Shown here: in pieces, positions 9,132 through 17,878 of the stretch | Layout of the letters: the number at the start of each line of letters is the position of its first letter | Position numbering within the stretch: position 1 is the stretch's first letter | Assembly (NCBI GenBank): GCA_003278225.1 | Contig: QCGC01000009.1 | Span: 1 to 48,984 of the forward strand | Reading direction: 5' to 3' | DNA length: 48,984 bases | Origin: Prochlorococcus sp. AG-363-P01 | GTDB lineage: Bacteria; Cyanobacteriota; Cyanobacteriia; PCC-6307; Cyanobiaceae | Position numbers and translations under genes: made by a program | Notes under the pieces: generated by a model | Database searches by the model: none | Seen by the model: the letters and a program-made list of their open reading frames with translations, nothing else | What the model was told of the DNA's origin: nothing

Positions 9132-10298
9132 TTATTCAAAGCTAGAATATATTATTTCCCTAATGCTCTTAACAATTGATCTAAGAGTTCGTTTTTTTAA
9201 ATTAGGGAATAATGGGATCGACAGAATTCGAGATGAAAAATCCTCTGCGACTGGATAGTCTCCTTTTTTAAATCCAAACCTCTGATAATATGGCTGTAAG
9301 TGAACAGGAAGATAGTGTACTTGACATAAAATACTTTTCTTTTTGAGTCCATAATAAATCTTATTTCTTTGATTACTATTAGTCAACTTTATTACAGCAA
9401 GATGGTATACAGATTCACATCTACCACTCTCTAAGACCAATTCCAGTGGTAGATCATTGAATAGTTTTAAGTATTCAAGTATTAATTCTCTTCTCTTATC
9501 TTTGAAATATTCTATTCTACGAAGCTGTGAAATTCCTAAACTTGCTTGTAAGTCTGTAAGTCTAAAATTGTAGCCAAGATCTTGTTGTTCGTATACCCAG
9601 GGTTCATAACTGCCATTGACAAAGTCTTGTCTATCTTTAGTAATGCCATGACTTCTTAGTAGTCTTATTTTTTTTGCTAAAGCTTTATCATTTGTTGTTG
9701 CACAACCACCTTCACCAGTCGTTATTATTTTTACAGGGTGAAAGCTGAATACACAAGCATCGCTATAAAGGCAACTGCCTATTCGGCTTGACATATATCT
9801 TGAACCCAGCGCATGACTAGCGTCTTCTACAATTTTGACACCATACTTATTAGTTATCTGTCTTATTCTCATCATATCTGGAACATTTCCATACAAGTGT
9901 ACAATTGTTATTATCTTAGGAAGTTTGTCTAATTCTTTAGCAATTACTAGTTTCTTTTCTAGTTTTTCTATATCAATAAGGCCATCATTTTCTTCTATAT
10001 CAACAAAGTCAACTTTTGCATTTAATAATAGAGCTGCATTTGATGTGGCTACAAATGTGATTGGTGTTGTCCACAAAATATCATTTGAGCTTAGTCCTAA
10101 TGCTTTATACGTTATTAATAATGTGTTAGTTGCACTATTACAGCTTATGCAGTAATTAGAGTTTGTATATCTATTAACTGCTCTTTCGAAATCTAATATT
10201 GCAGGACCTTGTGTCAAATAATCTTTGCTTAAAGCCAGTAATACAGAGAAATAATCAGGCAGGCCGATACTTTGAGTACTATAAGGAACAATTTTCAA
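9132..10298 (-). CDS. pseC: PseC-like UDP-4-amino-sugar transaminase
   Basis: PLP-dependent DegT/DnrJ/EryC1 aminotransferase. In the pseudaminate pathway PseC aminates C4 of the keto sugar made by PseB, using glutamate. Seen: YLTQGPAILDFE at 27-38, the VEDASHALGS segment near 158-166 (Asp contacts the PLP ring), and the PLP lysine in FSFHPVKIITTGEGG, about Lys190. Length 388 aa matches PseC. It begins with TTG that overlaps the TGA of pseB (TTGA), so translation is probably coupled. No PseH-type acetyltransferase follows, unlike many flagellar pse operons. The PseC call rests on motif style and on the adjoining pseB. Confidence 0.8.
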   Translation of the reverse strand: MKIVPYSTQSIGLPDYFSVLLALSKDYLTQGPAILDFERAVNRYTNSNYCISCNSATNTLLITYKALGLSSNDILWTTPITFVATSNAALLLNAKVDFVDIEENDGLIDIEKLEKKLVIAKELDKLPKIITIVHLYGNVPDMMRIRQITNKYGVKIVEDASHALGSRYMSSRIGSCLYSDACVFSFHPVKIITTGEGGCATTNDKALAKKIRLLRSHGITKDRQDFVNGSYEPWVYEQQDLGYNFRLTDLQASLGISQLRRIEYFKDKRRELILEYLKLFNDLPLELVLESGRCESVYHLAVIKLTNSNQRNKIYYGLKKKSILCQVHYLPVHLQPYYQRFGFKKGDYPVAEDFSSRILSIPLFPNLKKRTLRSIVKSIREIIYSSFE

Positions 10299-11302
10299 AA
10301 CTTATCTTGTTCGGAGAGATATAAATCTGCCATAGTTCTTATTTCTTCTTGAGTGAGAAACCAATCATTGTCCTTTGAATTATAGGAAAGGCCTTGCTCC
10401 ATCTTTGTATATTTGTCTAAATCTGGGCTGGCCCCAGGAGGATATATAACGTAGTTTTTATCACCTTTATATGCATTAAAGCTGTCAGAAGATGTTATCA
10501 GTTCTTCATGAAGCTTTTCTCCTGGACGGATTCCAGTTTCAACAAAATTAGCCTCTGGTGCAATGGCTTTTGCAACATCTAAAATTCTATAGCTAGGTAA
10601 CTTAGGAACTATTATTTTTCCACCATCATCTTCAAATAAGGCTTGCAATACAATATCTACACCTTGATCTAGGGTAATACTAAACCTTGTCATCTCTTTA
10701 TGGGTAATTGTTAAGTTGCCAGATTTCTTTTGCTTTAAGAATAGTGGAATAACGGAGCCACGGGAGCCAATAACATTGCCATACCTAATAACAATAAACT
10801 TTATATCTCTTGATCCTTTAACATTATTGGCTGCTATGACTAATTTATCTGCACATAATTTAGTGGCTCCATACAGATTTACGGGTGCAGCTGCTTTATC
10901 TGTACTTAGTGAAATCAGATTCTTCACACCTACTTCTATGGAAGCTTCAACTATATTTTCAGTGCCATAAACATTGGTTTTTATGAATTCACTTGGGTTA
11001 TATTCGGCAGCAGGTACTTGCTTTAAGGCTGCAGCATGTATAACACACTGAATACCTTCTAGAGCTTTTTTCAACCTGTCCTTGTCTCTAATATCTCCTA
11101 AAAACATTCTTACCCTACTTATATACTCTTTCGGGAAAGACTCAAGCATTTCCCACTGCTTCAATTCATCTCTACTGTATACAACTACTCTTTTGCATTG
11201 TGGCCACTTTTCTAAAATTGTCTTTACAAAGCGTCTGCCAAAGCTACCTGTTCCTCCAGTGACTAAAATTGATTCGGGGAATTCGTCATTTTTGCCTATC
11301 AT
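10295..11302 (-). CDS. pseB: PseB-like UDP-GlcNAc 4,6-dehydratase (inverting)
   Basis: Converts UDP-GlcNAc to a 4-keto-6-deoxy-L-arabino sugar, the first step of the pseudaminate-type route. Seen: Rossmann ILVTGGTGSFGRRF near the N-terminus; YSRDELKQWEM; HAAALKQVPAAE; and the catalytic STDKAAAP with YGATK, the Tyr and Lys both present. It ends with a long C-terminal segment typical of PseB. The open frame extends to a GTG at 11335, but the ATG at 11302 has an AGAGGGA ribosome-binding-like element just upstream and gives a normal length of 335 aa. It overlaps pseC by 4 nt and lies downstream of the putative polymerase gene on the same strand. Confidence 0.85.
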   Translation of the reverse strand: MIGKNDEFPESILVTGGTGSFGRRFVKTILEKWPQCKRVVVYSRDELKQWEMLESFPKEYISRVRMFLGDIRDKDRLKKALEGIQCVIHAAALKQVPAAEYNPSEFIKTNVYGTENIVEASIEVGVKNLISLSTDKAAAPVNLYGATKLCADKLVIAANNVKGSRDIKFIVIRYGNVIGSRGSVIPLFLKQKKSGNLTITHKEMTRFSITLDQGVDIVLQALFEDDGGKIIVPKLPSYRILDVAKAIAPEANFVETGIRPGEKLHEELITSSDSFNAYKGDKNYVIYPPGASPDLDKYTKMEQGLSYNSKDNDWFLTQEEIRTMADLYLSEQDKF

Positions 11303-11368
11303 ATTTCCCTCTTTATTTTTATTCATTATATTCACAAGTCGAACTTAAAATTATTTAGTGTTCATATA

Positions 11369-12472
11369 CTAACCAATGTAACACTGTGGGGCTGGAGCAG
11401 ACAAGGCCTTTGTATTACCTGGTTGTTGGAGGCTGATTCCCTTTTTTTCTTTTCTATTCATCGCATTTGTTAAAGGAAGGCATAAAGACAATGACAATAG
11501 TGCTATGAACTTATGCCGCTCACCGGTCAAAACACTACCAGAGAGGAATATTGCGTTAAATATATAATTATAGGCTAAAAATGAGATATTTGGAGTGAAC
11601 AGGTAGGCTTTAAGATTATAAAAAGCCACATACAATGTATACAATAATAAAAGCTTAAAGACAATTGTTGATGGTATATATAAGGAGAAAGGAGTGCCTA
11701 ATAAATTTAAAGGATTAGGCTTGATTATTGATGCTATAATATCATATGGTGAAATTGTCACTCTTGTCATCCATGTAAGTGATCTCAAGCCTAATATTCC
11801 GAACAATATAACTAAAGTAAGCATAGATTTGCTTACTCTTAATTTCCTAATAATACTATAGAAATTGCTAGCAATAAATGCTATAGAGGTTATAATTAAT
11901 AAATATAATGGATACCAAAATCTTGTCATTCCGATCAGGGTCAGGCATAATGCAATGAGTCCCAATCGACCTGGTCTTTTAATTGAAAGAGGTGTTTGTA
12001 CAATGAAGACTAACCTATAGTAGAGCAAGTATAAGTTGCATAACAAAGCTTCTTTCATAGGCATTGCAGACCAATAAATCAAACCAGATGAAATTATTAT
12101 TAAGCTAGACCAAAAATATTTCAGCTTGACATTATAGGAATGCAAGAGTAAATTTAATTGGCATATTGCTAATAGAAATAGTGTTAACTGGAGTGCGAAT
12201 ACCGTATAATTTTGAGTGATATCATAGGTATAAGAAAGCAAAATTGGATATAAAATGTGTGGAATATTAAGGTTCCCTACAATATAATCAAGTCTAAATA
12301 ACCTTTCTATCGGGTTGAATGATTGACTGATATTTATAGCAGATTTTAAATAGAACGTTGCATCACCCATATAGTCCCAGCTGTCTACCACTTTTAATTG
12401 ATAAAAGAAAAAGATAAAAATAAACAGGAATGCTAAGAAAAGTATAGATTTTTTTGAAATGGTTATGTTCAT
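11369..12472 (-). CDS. Polytopic membrane protein, likely Wzy-type polymerase
   Basis: Most of the protein is hydrophobic, with roughly nine to ten predicted membrane spans from an N-terminal signal-like helix (residues 8-25) to about residue 345. A large soluble loop follows the first span (GDATFYLK...). SGLIYWSAMPMKEALL near 128-143 resembles the short loop preceding a helix in oligosaccharide repeat-unit polymerases. No catalytic motif is certain, because Wzy proteins are poorly conserved. A polymerase would link repeat units in the periplasm. It is first in a minus-strand run with pseB and pseC 33 bp downstream. The last ~24 codons (QQPGNTKALSAPAPQCYIG region) are less AT-rich than the rest and look foreign to the protein; truncation is possible. 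Confidence 0.5.
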   Translation of the reverse strand: MNITISKKSILFLAFLFIFIFFFYQLKVVDSWDYMGDATFYLKSAINISQSFNPIERLFRLDYIVGNLNIPHILYPILLSYTYDITQNYTVFALQLTLFLLAICQLNLLLHSYNVKLKYFWSSLIIISSGLIYWSAMPMKEALLCNLYLLYYRLVFIVQTPLSIKRPGRLGLIALCLTLIGMTRFWYPLYLLIITSIAFIASNFYSIIRKLRVSKSMLTLVILFGILGLRSLTWMTRVTISPYDIIASIIKPNPLNLLGTPFSLYIPSTIVFKLLLLYTLYVAFYNLKAYLFTPNISFLAYNYIFNAIFLSGSVLTGERHKFIALLSLSLCLPLTNAMNRKEKKGISLQQPGNTKALSAPAPQCYIG

Positions 12473-12817
12473 TATTACTAGTTAATTAGTAGAATTCTCG
12501 TGATCGATACTATGAACAATAGAAAAGAAGAAAGCATAAAGATTGTAAGCCTAATTTCCCTTGAATTACCATTGTTAAAATTTCAACAACAGCAATATCC
12601 TACTACTCTATTCGCTACTTAAGAACTTAGCCACCTCATAGTCAACGGATGTAAGATCTAAATATTATATACAAAGCCTACACCTAGAGGCTGAAGCTGA
12701 CTAGTTTAAATCATTAGATTGAATATGGTTTTATTTAAGAGCCAGTCAAATGAATTAATTACATACTTTACATATTCGTAAATTATCTTAGAATAAAATT
12801 GACATATAATCTTTAAT
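12473..12817. other. Divergent intergenic region
   Basis: AT-rich space between the minus-strand polymerase and the plus-strand glycosyltransferase, so it should hold promoters for both. One 36-codon ATG frame occurs at 12512-12622 on the plus strand, with no motif or ribosome binding site; I do not call it a gene. A consensus -10 box near the right edge is listed separately. Confidence 0.4.
12805..12810 (+). promoter_or_regulatory. Perfect -10 box, possible leaderless start
   Basis: TATAAT lies 7 nt before the GTG at 12818. Transcription would begin at about 12817-12818, which would make the glycosyltransferase mRNA leaderless. There is no good -35 box 17 nt upstream, and AT-rich DNA yields such hexamers by chance. 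Confidence 0.3.
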
Positions 12818-13978
12818 GTGTTTAGCAGCCCTAAAATCAATAGCCAATTTAGGAAGCCAGGTCCTAATAGAATTGTTTTTGTAGTTACCAGATCAGATAC
12901 TATTGGTGGAGTGCATACACATATAATTAATGTTATAAAGACATTGGATAAGAGTAAATACTCAGTTCATGTTATTGCTGGGGATTCAAAAAACCCCTTA
13001 TTTTTTAAAAAGTTAGATTCTCTTTCGATTCCTTATAGTATTAATCCATATTTAGTGCGCAACATTTCTCCGCTTAAAGATATATTATCGATCATATGGC
13101 AAATTAAATTTTCTATTGAATCAAAAGACACAATTTTTTGGGCGCACTCTAGTAAGGCTGGTCTTGTGACAAGGATAGCTGCTTTTATTACCCTTACTCC
13201 GTGTATATTTACAGCACATGGGTGGTCTTTTGTAGCTCCAAAATCAAAGCTTATCAAAAGTTTTTATATGGTTTTAGAGTTTTTACTTTGCATAATTTCA
13301 AATAAAATAATAACTGTTTCAGAATTTGACTATAACTTGGCACTCTTATGTCATTTTCCTACTAATAAAGTAAAGCTTATTCATAACTATGTACACCTGC
13401 CAGAAATACGAGCAAATCTTACAAAAAAAGCAAACAATTCAACTTTAATTCGTTTTATTATGGTCGCGAGGTTTGCACCACAAAAAGATCATCTGACTGT
13501 ACTAAAAGCTTTTTCGCTTCTTTCTAAGCAGCAAAATTGGGAACTATATTTTGTAGGAGATGGTCCTCTTTATGATCAAGCTCGTATTATATCATCTGAA
13601 CTGAATCTAAGTGAAAAAATAATTTTTACAGGTCATCTTAGCGAAATAGATTTTTATTATTCCTTATGTGATGTGTTTATCCTTTCAAGTCATTGGGAAG
13701 GTTTTCCAATGACATCACTCGAAGCAATGAGCTACTCAATGCCCTTAATAGTTTCTGATGTGGGTGGATCTAAAGAAGTTGTGATTGAGAATTACAATGG
13801 GTTTACATTTTACCCAGGGGACTATATAAGACTAAATGAGATCATTCAATATTTTCTAAATAATCCTGGCTTGACTTATTCTATGGGTTCTTCCTCCAAA
13901 CTTGTTTATGATCTATGCTTTTCTGAAGACATAGCTGCTGATAAGATTCAAGAAACTATTGAGAAAGCCATTAATTGA
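12818..13978 (+). CDS. GT4-family glycosyltransferase
   Basis: Retaining GT-B glycosyltransferase (group 1). N-terminal acceptor domain with FVVTRSDTIGGVHTHI at residues 17-32, a HGWSF strand near 135, and a C-terminal donor domain with FIMVARFAPQKDHLTVLKAF, YFVGDGPL, IIFTGHL and the GT4 signature SSHWEGFPMTSLEAMSYSMPLIVSDVGG, in which the two glutamates are E-x7-E spaced. Length 386 aa is typical. The start is GTG; no in-frame ATG exists before the conserved region. It is followed directly by a WbpV-like reductase through a TTGA stop-start overlap, then WbpL-like and WbpM-like genes. It probably adds the second sugar after the initiating transferase. Confidence 0.85.
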   Translation: MFSSPKINSQFRKPGPNRIVFVVTRSDTIGGVHTHIINVIKTLDKSKYSVHVIAGDSKNPLFFKKLDSLSIPYSINPYLVRNISPLKDILSIIWQIKFSIESKDTIFWAHSSKAGLVTRIAAFITLTPCIFTAHGWSFVAPKSKLIKSFYMVLEFLLCIISNKIITVSEFDYNLALLCHFPTNKVKLIHNYVHLPEIRANLTKKANNSTLIRFIMVARFAPQKDHLTVLKAFSLLSKQQNWELYFVGDGPLYDQARIISSELNLSEKIIFTGHLSEIDFYYSLCDVFILSSHWEGFPMTSLEAMSYSMPLIVSDVGGSKEVVIENYNGFTFYPGDYIRLNEIIQYFLNNPGLTYSMGSSSKLVYDLCFSEDIAADKIQETIEKAIN

Positions 13979-14883
13979 AAATCCTATTTACAGGACTTGG
14001 AGGCCTAACAGGTTCACATCTATCAACACTCCTATTAAAAAGCACTATAAAGGATCAAAATACTTACTTCTCTATTCTTAGGTCTAATTCTTCGAGTTAT
14101 CTTTCTTTACCTTCTAGGGTTTTATGTGAAAAAAATATTTTTTATGGAGATATTGAAAATGAACAATTTTGTTTCCATGTTATAAATTCTATAAAGCCAG
14201 ATTTAATTGTACATTTGGCCCAAATTAAACTAGTACCAATGCTAATCAATGCAGCAATTAACACTAATATAAAGCCTAGAATATTATGCTTAGGAACAAC
14301 TGCTATATATTCCTCTATTTCTTCCTGCTCTTCACCATACTTAAACGCAGAAAAATACCTTAGAGATAAATGGAGTGACTTTTTAGTAATAAGGAGCTCT
14401 ATGATTTATGGTAGTTCGATGGATAAAAATATTCACAAGTTATTCCAAGCTATTTTCAAAAATCAACCCATCCCAATTCCCGGTGGGGGAAAAACATTAT
14501 ATCAACCAATTTTCTTCAAGGATGTTGCAACCATTATATATAGTTTGCTTCTTAATAGAGAACTTGTCGGTTTTTATAATTGCCCTGGCCCTGATAAATT
14601 ATCTCTACTAGAATTAGTAGAGATAATTTCAGACTTACTTAATAGAAAAGCAATTACGATTCCTTTACCTATTATGCCAAGCTATTATAGTTTGCGTCTT
14701 TTGGAAGTCATTACTTCTCGACTTAGTTTTAAGCTGCCAGTAAATTCAGAGCAAATTTTACGATTATCTGAAGACAAGATATCTTCTTCAAACACTATGT
14801 CACTTCTCCCAGAATTTAAATATACTTCAATTCTAGAGGGTTTGAAGGAACAGATGTTGGAAATGAAACTTCGTGACCTATAA
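13975..14883 (+). CDS. WbpV-like NAD-dependent sugar reductase/epimerase
   Basis: Atypical SDR with N-terminal FTGLGGLTGSHL and a LAQIKLV strand near residue 80. YLNAEK then VIRSSMIYG near 135-152 follows the pattern of sugar-nucleotide reductases (Y...E then IlRP.mIYG) rather than strict Y-x3-K, and QPIFFKDVA is near 180. In P. aeruginosa O6, WbpV reduces the 4-keto product of WbpM to UDP-QuiNAc. The downstream WbpL- and WbpM-like genes occur here in the same order, so UDP-QuiNAc or UDP-FucNAc supply is a reasonable inference. It starts with TTG overlapping the previous stop. A perfect 15-bp inverted repeat lies inside the coding region (14596-14629). Stop TAA abuts the next ATG. Confidence 0.65.
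   Translation: MKILFTGLGGLTGSHLSTLLLKSTIKDQNTYFSILRSNSSSYLSLPSRVLCEKNIFYGDIENEQFCFHVINSIKPDLIVHLAQIKLVPMLINAAINTNIKPRILCLGTTAIYSSISSCSSPYLNAEKYLRDKWSDFLVIRSSMIYGSSMDKNIHKLFQAIFKNQPIPIPGGGKTLYQPIFFKDVATIIYSLLLNRELVGFYNCPGPDKLSLLELVEIISDLLNRKAITIPLPIMPSYYSLRLLEVITSRLSFKLPVNSEQILRLSEDKISSSNTMSLLPEFKYTSILEGLKEQMLEMKLRDL
14596..14629. repeat. 15-bp perfect inverted repeat inside a CDS
   Basis: Arms at 14596-14610 and 14615-14629 are exact reverse complements with a GAAT loop. The hairpin encodes residues around LLELVEI of the WbpV-like protein, so it must satisfy both coding and pairing. There is no T-run after it. It could pause transcription or ribosomes, or be chance. Confidence 0.85.
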
Positions 14884-15846
14884 ATGAATTTATTTTTACT
14901 GCCATTCCTAATCTCCTTAGTGACTCTAAGGGTATCAATTCGATATTTTCGGAAGTTTAAACTAGACAAGCCAGATTTTCGAAGTTCACATGTTTTTCCA
15001 ACTCCTACTGCTGGCGGAATCGTATTTATCATTAGTTCATACTTATTTTTTATAATTAATGGAATATTCTACCCTCTTTATTTAATCCCAATATTACTAA
15101 TTAGTTTTGTTGATGATTATAAAAATGTTTCTTCTCTTCTACGTTTTGGAACCCAATTTATAATTGGCTCATTTGTTGTTTACAACTCTCATCTATTTAA
15201 TGTGGTTTATATAAAAAACTCAACCATCCTAAATATAGCTTGTTTTTGTTTTCTTTTATTGTTATTTCTAACTATTATTAATTTTGTAAATTTTATGGAT
15301 GGTTTGGACGGACTTGTAGCAGGTTCTTTTTTTGTTATATATGCTTTAATTTCCTACAAAATATCAATATATTTCTTACCAGTTTCAGCAAGTCTACTTG
15401 CTTTCCTCATTTTTAATTGGAGTCCAGCAAAAATATTTATGGGGGATGTTGGAAGTACTTTCTTAGGAGGTTTATTTATTAGCACTTTATATAATTCACA
15501 TGATATTCAGAAGCCTATAGAATTTATGGTCATTTTCTTTCCCTTATTTCTTGACCCTTTTGTCACTCTGGTTAGAAGATTATTTGCCGGCCAATCTATT
15601 TTCAAGCCTCACAAATTGCATCTATATCAAAGGTTACATCAAGCGGGTTATTCTCATGCAATCATTTCTTCTATCTATATTTGTTCAATTCTAACTCTAG
15701 GTTATTCTATACTATTAATAGGAGGAAAAAGTATCTTCATTGTGCCTAGTATGATTTTAGCTATGTTTATATATTTAGAAAAGTTCTACGCAACTCAATT
15801 TAAAATAGCATCTGAGAGGATAGGCTATTCTAAACTAATAAAATAA
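14884..15846 (+). CDS. WecA/WbpL-like undecaprenyl-phosphate sugar-1-P transferase
   Basis: Integral membrane enzyme that starts repeat-unit assembly by moving a HexNAc-1-phosphate from UDP-sugar to undecaprenyl phosphate. MraY/WecA family motifs in order: FVDDYKN near 75 (metal/substrate aspartates), NFVNFMDGLDGL near 135, FNWSPAKIFMGDVGSTFLGG near 178, and HKLHLYQRLHQAGYSH near 240 (the cytoplasmic HxH-like loop). About ten hydrophobic spans separate these. Length 320 aa is normal. The ATG follows the previous TAA without a gap, so it is co-transcribed with the GT4 and WbpV-like genes. The WbpL-like rather than WecA-like call is from context. Confidence 0.85.
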   Translation: MNLFLLPFLISLVTLRVSIRYFRKFKLDKPDFRSSHVFPTPTAGGIVFIISSYLFFIINGIFYPLYLIPILLISFVDDYKNVSSLLRFGTQFIIGSFVVYNSHLFNVVYIKNSTILNIACFCFLLLLFLTIINFVNFMDGLDGLVAGSFFVIYALISYKISIYFLPVSASLLAFLIFNWSPAKIFMGDVGSTFLGGLFISTLYNSHDIQKPIEFMVIFFPLFLDPFVTLVRRLFAGQSIFKPHKLHLYQRLHQAGYSHAIISSIYICSILTLGYSILLIGGKSIFIVPSMILAMFIYLEKFYATQFKIASERIGYSKLIK

Positions 15847-15982
15847 TTGAATCTCGATTTATATAAAATATTTTCTATTTATCTATCTTTCATAAGAGCC
15901 AATAGATTCTATTCACTTTTATATAAAGATTGCTTTTTGCCCATTTTTCTATTAGGCTCGATAAATAAGTGGTTTCTTGGAT

Positions 15983-17869
15983 ATGAAAATTTTCTATCAA
16001 GTGATTCTAAATGGATCTAAACTTAGTTTTCCAGTAAGAAGGTTTCTCTTGTGCTTAATTGATATCCTTATAATTTTATCCTCGTTTCTTTTTACTCACC
16101 ATATACTTTCCTTACCATCCGAACCTTACACATCTCTATTTTTAGCAGGGGTTATCATTTCTTGTCCAATGTTATATTTTACAGGACAGTATAGGTCTCT
16201 TACTAAATATTTAGGCAGCAGCACTATTTATTCACAAGCAATGAGGAATTTGTTTATTGTGTTTTTAATTTCTTTAGCTTCTAGAATTTTCAATTTTAAT
16301 AATCCCACATCAAGTTATTGGATTATTTACTGGCTTTCTCTAACTGTTTCGATGGCAGTAGTTCGTATTGGATTACGAGATATGCTCCTGAATTTAAACA
16401 GAAAGCCAAGTAATATCATTCCAAGAATTGCGATTTATGGAGCTGGATCAGCAGGGGCTCAGCTTGCTGCTTCCCTTAGATTAGCTCAAAATTATTATTT
16501 ATATGCTTTTTTGGACGATAATGAAAAGCTAACTTCTCGTTATCTATATGGTGCTCCTATAATATCTCCTAATTCTCTCAAAAAGCATATAAAGTCAATA
16601 GACAAAATTTTCTTAGCAATTCCCTCAATCAGTTCTCATAGAAAAAAAGAGATATTAGACTATTTAAATAAATTCAATCTTGAAGTATTAATAATTCCTT
16701 CACTAGATGATATTGCATCTGGCAAAGCTCGGATTGAGCAACTGCGTCCAGTTGCTGTTGCTGATCTATTAACAAGACAAGTTGTAAAGCCAGATCTTAC
16801 TCTTTTAAACTCTGATATTTACAAGTCTGTAATTTTTGTAACGGGAGCTGGTGGTTCTATTGGCTCCGAATTGTGTCGACAGATTCTTCAGTTAAATCCA
16901 AAAAGATTAATACTTTTTGATCATAGTGAACTTAATCTTTACAATATTAATCAAGAACTACGGTCTAATAATCCTGGAAACTGTGATATTCGTACAATTC
17001 TTGGAAGTACTCAAGACACAACTTTAATAGAAAAAATATTTAACGAAAATAAGGTTTCAGTTGTTCTACATGCAGCAGCCTATAAACATGTACCATTAGT
17101 TGAATCTAATCCATTATCAGGTATAAAAAATAACGTTATCTCTACTAGAATTCTCTGTGGTTTATCTCGAAAATGTGGAGTAAGTCATTTTGTTCTTATT
17201 TCAACAGATAAAGCCGTACGACCAACAAATGTAATGGGAGCAACTAAACGACTTGCTGAAATTGTAGTACAAGCCAATGCCGAAGAGCTACTGACTTTAG
17301 GTAATAAGTTTAATTCAAATATTACATGTTTTTCGATAGTTCGTTTTGGCAATGTTCTTGCCTCATCTGGTTCTGTTATACCACTTCTCCAGAAGCAAAT
17401 AGCTTCTGGAGGTCCTTTAACAATAACAGATCCTGAAATTATAAGGTATTTTATGACTATCCCTGAAGCCGCATTGTTGGTTTTACAAGCTGCAGTTATG
17501 GCTAAAGGAGGTGAGGTTTTTCTTTTGGAAATGGGTGAGCCTGTGAAAATAAAAGATTTAGCAGAGCAACTAGTTAATTTAAGTGGTTTATCAATGAAAA
17601 CATCCGAGAACCCTCAAGGTGATATAGAGATTATTTATACAGGATTACGTCCGGGCGAAAAGCTTTACGAAGAACTTCTTATAGATGCATCATCAGAACC
17701 AACGAATCATCCACTTATTTACCGAGCAATGGAGAAAGCTATGCCTGCATCAGAAGTATGGCCTCAATTAGATTCATTAGAAAAGGATTTAAATACTCAA
17801 AATAAGGCAGATGCAATTCAAAAGCTAGAGAGATTGGTGCCAGAATTTTTATATACAAAGCCAAATTAG
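15983..17869 (+). CDS. WbpM/CapD-like membrane UDP-GlcNAc 4,6-dehydratase
   Basis: Full-length WbpM type, about 628 aa: four N-terminal membrane spans (residues ~20-125), a CoA-binding-like Rossmann domain (YGAGSAGAQLA near 150), and a C-terminal SDR domain with FVTGAGGSIGSELCRQ near 288 and HAAAYKHVPL. The catalytic segment is STDKAVRPTNVMGATKR, where Met replaces the usual Tyr as is normal for this family, and GLRPGEKLYEELL is near the end. It makes UDP-4-keto-6-deoxy-GlcNAc, precursor of QuiNAc/FucNAc. The frame extends to TTG at 15977; the ATG at 15983 is preferred. A 130-bp gap separates it from the WbpL-like gene. An 8-bp hairpin overlaps its stop codon. Confidence 0.9.
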   Translation: MKIFYQVILNGSKLSFPVRRFLLCLIDILIILSSFLFTHHILSLPSEPYTSLFLAGVIISCPMLYFTGQYRSLTKYLGSSTIYSQAMRNLFIVFLISLASRIFNFNNPTSSYWIIYWLSLTVSMAVVRIGLRDMLLNLNRKPSNIIPRIAIYGAGSAGAQLAASLRLAQNYYLYAFLDDNEKLTSRYLYGAPIISPNSLKKHIKSIDKIFLAIPSISSHRKKEILDYLNKFNLEVLIIPSLDDIASGKARIEQLRPVAVADLLTRQVVKPDLTLLNSDIYKSVIFVTGAGGSIGSELCRQILQLNPKRLILFDHSELNLYNINQELRSNNPGNCDIRTILGSTQDTTLIEKIFNENKVSVVLHAAAYKHVPLVESNPLSGIKNNVISTRILCGLSRKCGVSHFVLISTDKAVRPTNVMGATKRLAEIVVQANAEELLTLGNKFNSNITCFSIVRFGNVLASSGSVIPLLQKQIASGGPLTITDPEIIRYFMTIPEAALLVLQAAVMAKGGEVFLLEMGEPVKIKDLAEQLVNLSGLSMKTSENPQGDIEIIYTGLRPGEKLYEELLIDASSEPTNHPLIYRAMEKAMPASEVWPQLDSLEKDLNTQNKADAIQKLERLVPEFLYTKPN

Positions 17870-17878
17870 TTTTGGCTT
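17858..17878 (+). terminator. Hairpin over the stop codon of the WbpM-like gene
   Basis: Arms AAGCCAAA and TTTGGCTT pair perfectly over 8 bp with a 5-nt loop that contains most of the TAG stop. No T-run follows, so intrinsic termination is doubtful; it may protect the 3' end of the transcript. Confidence 0.3.
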
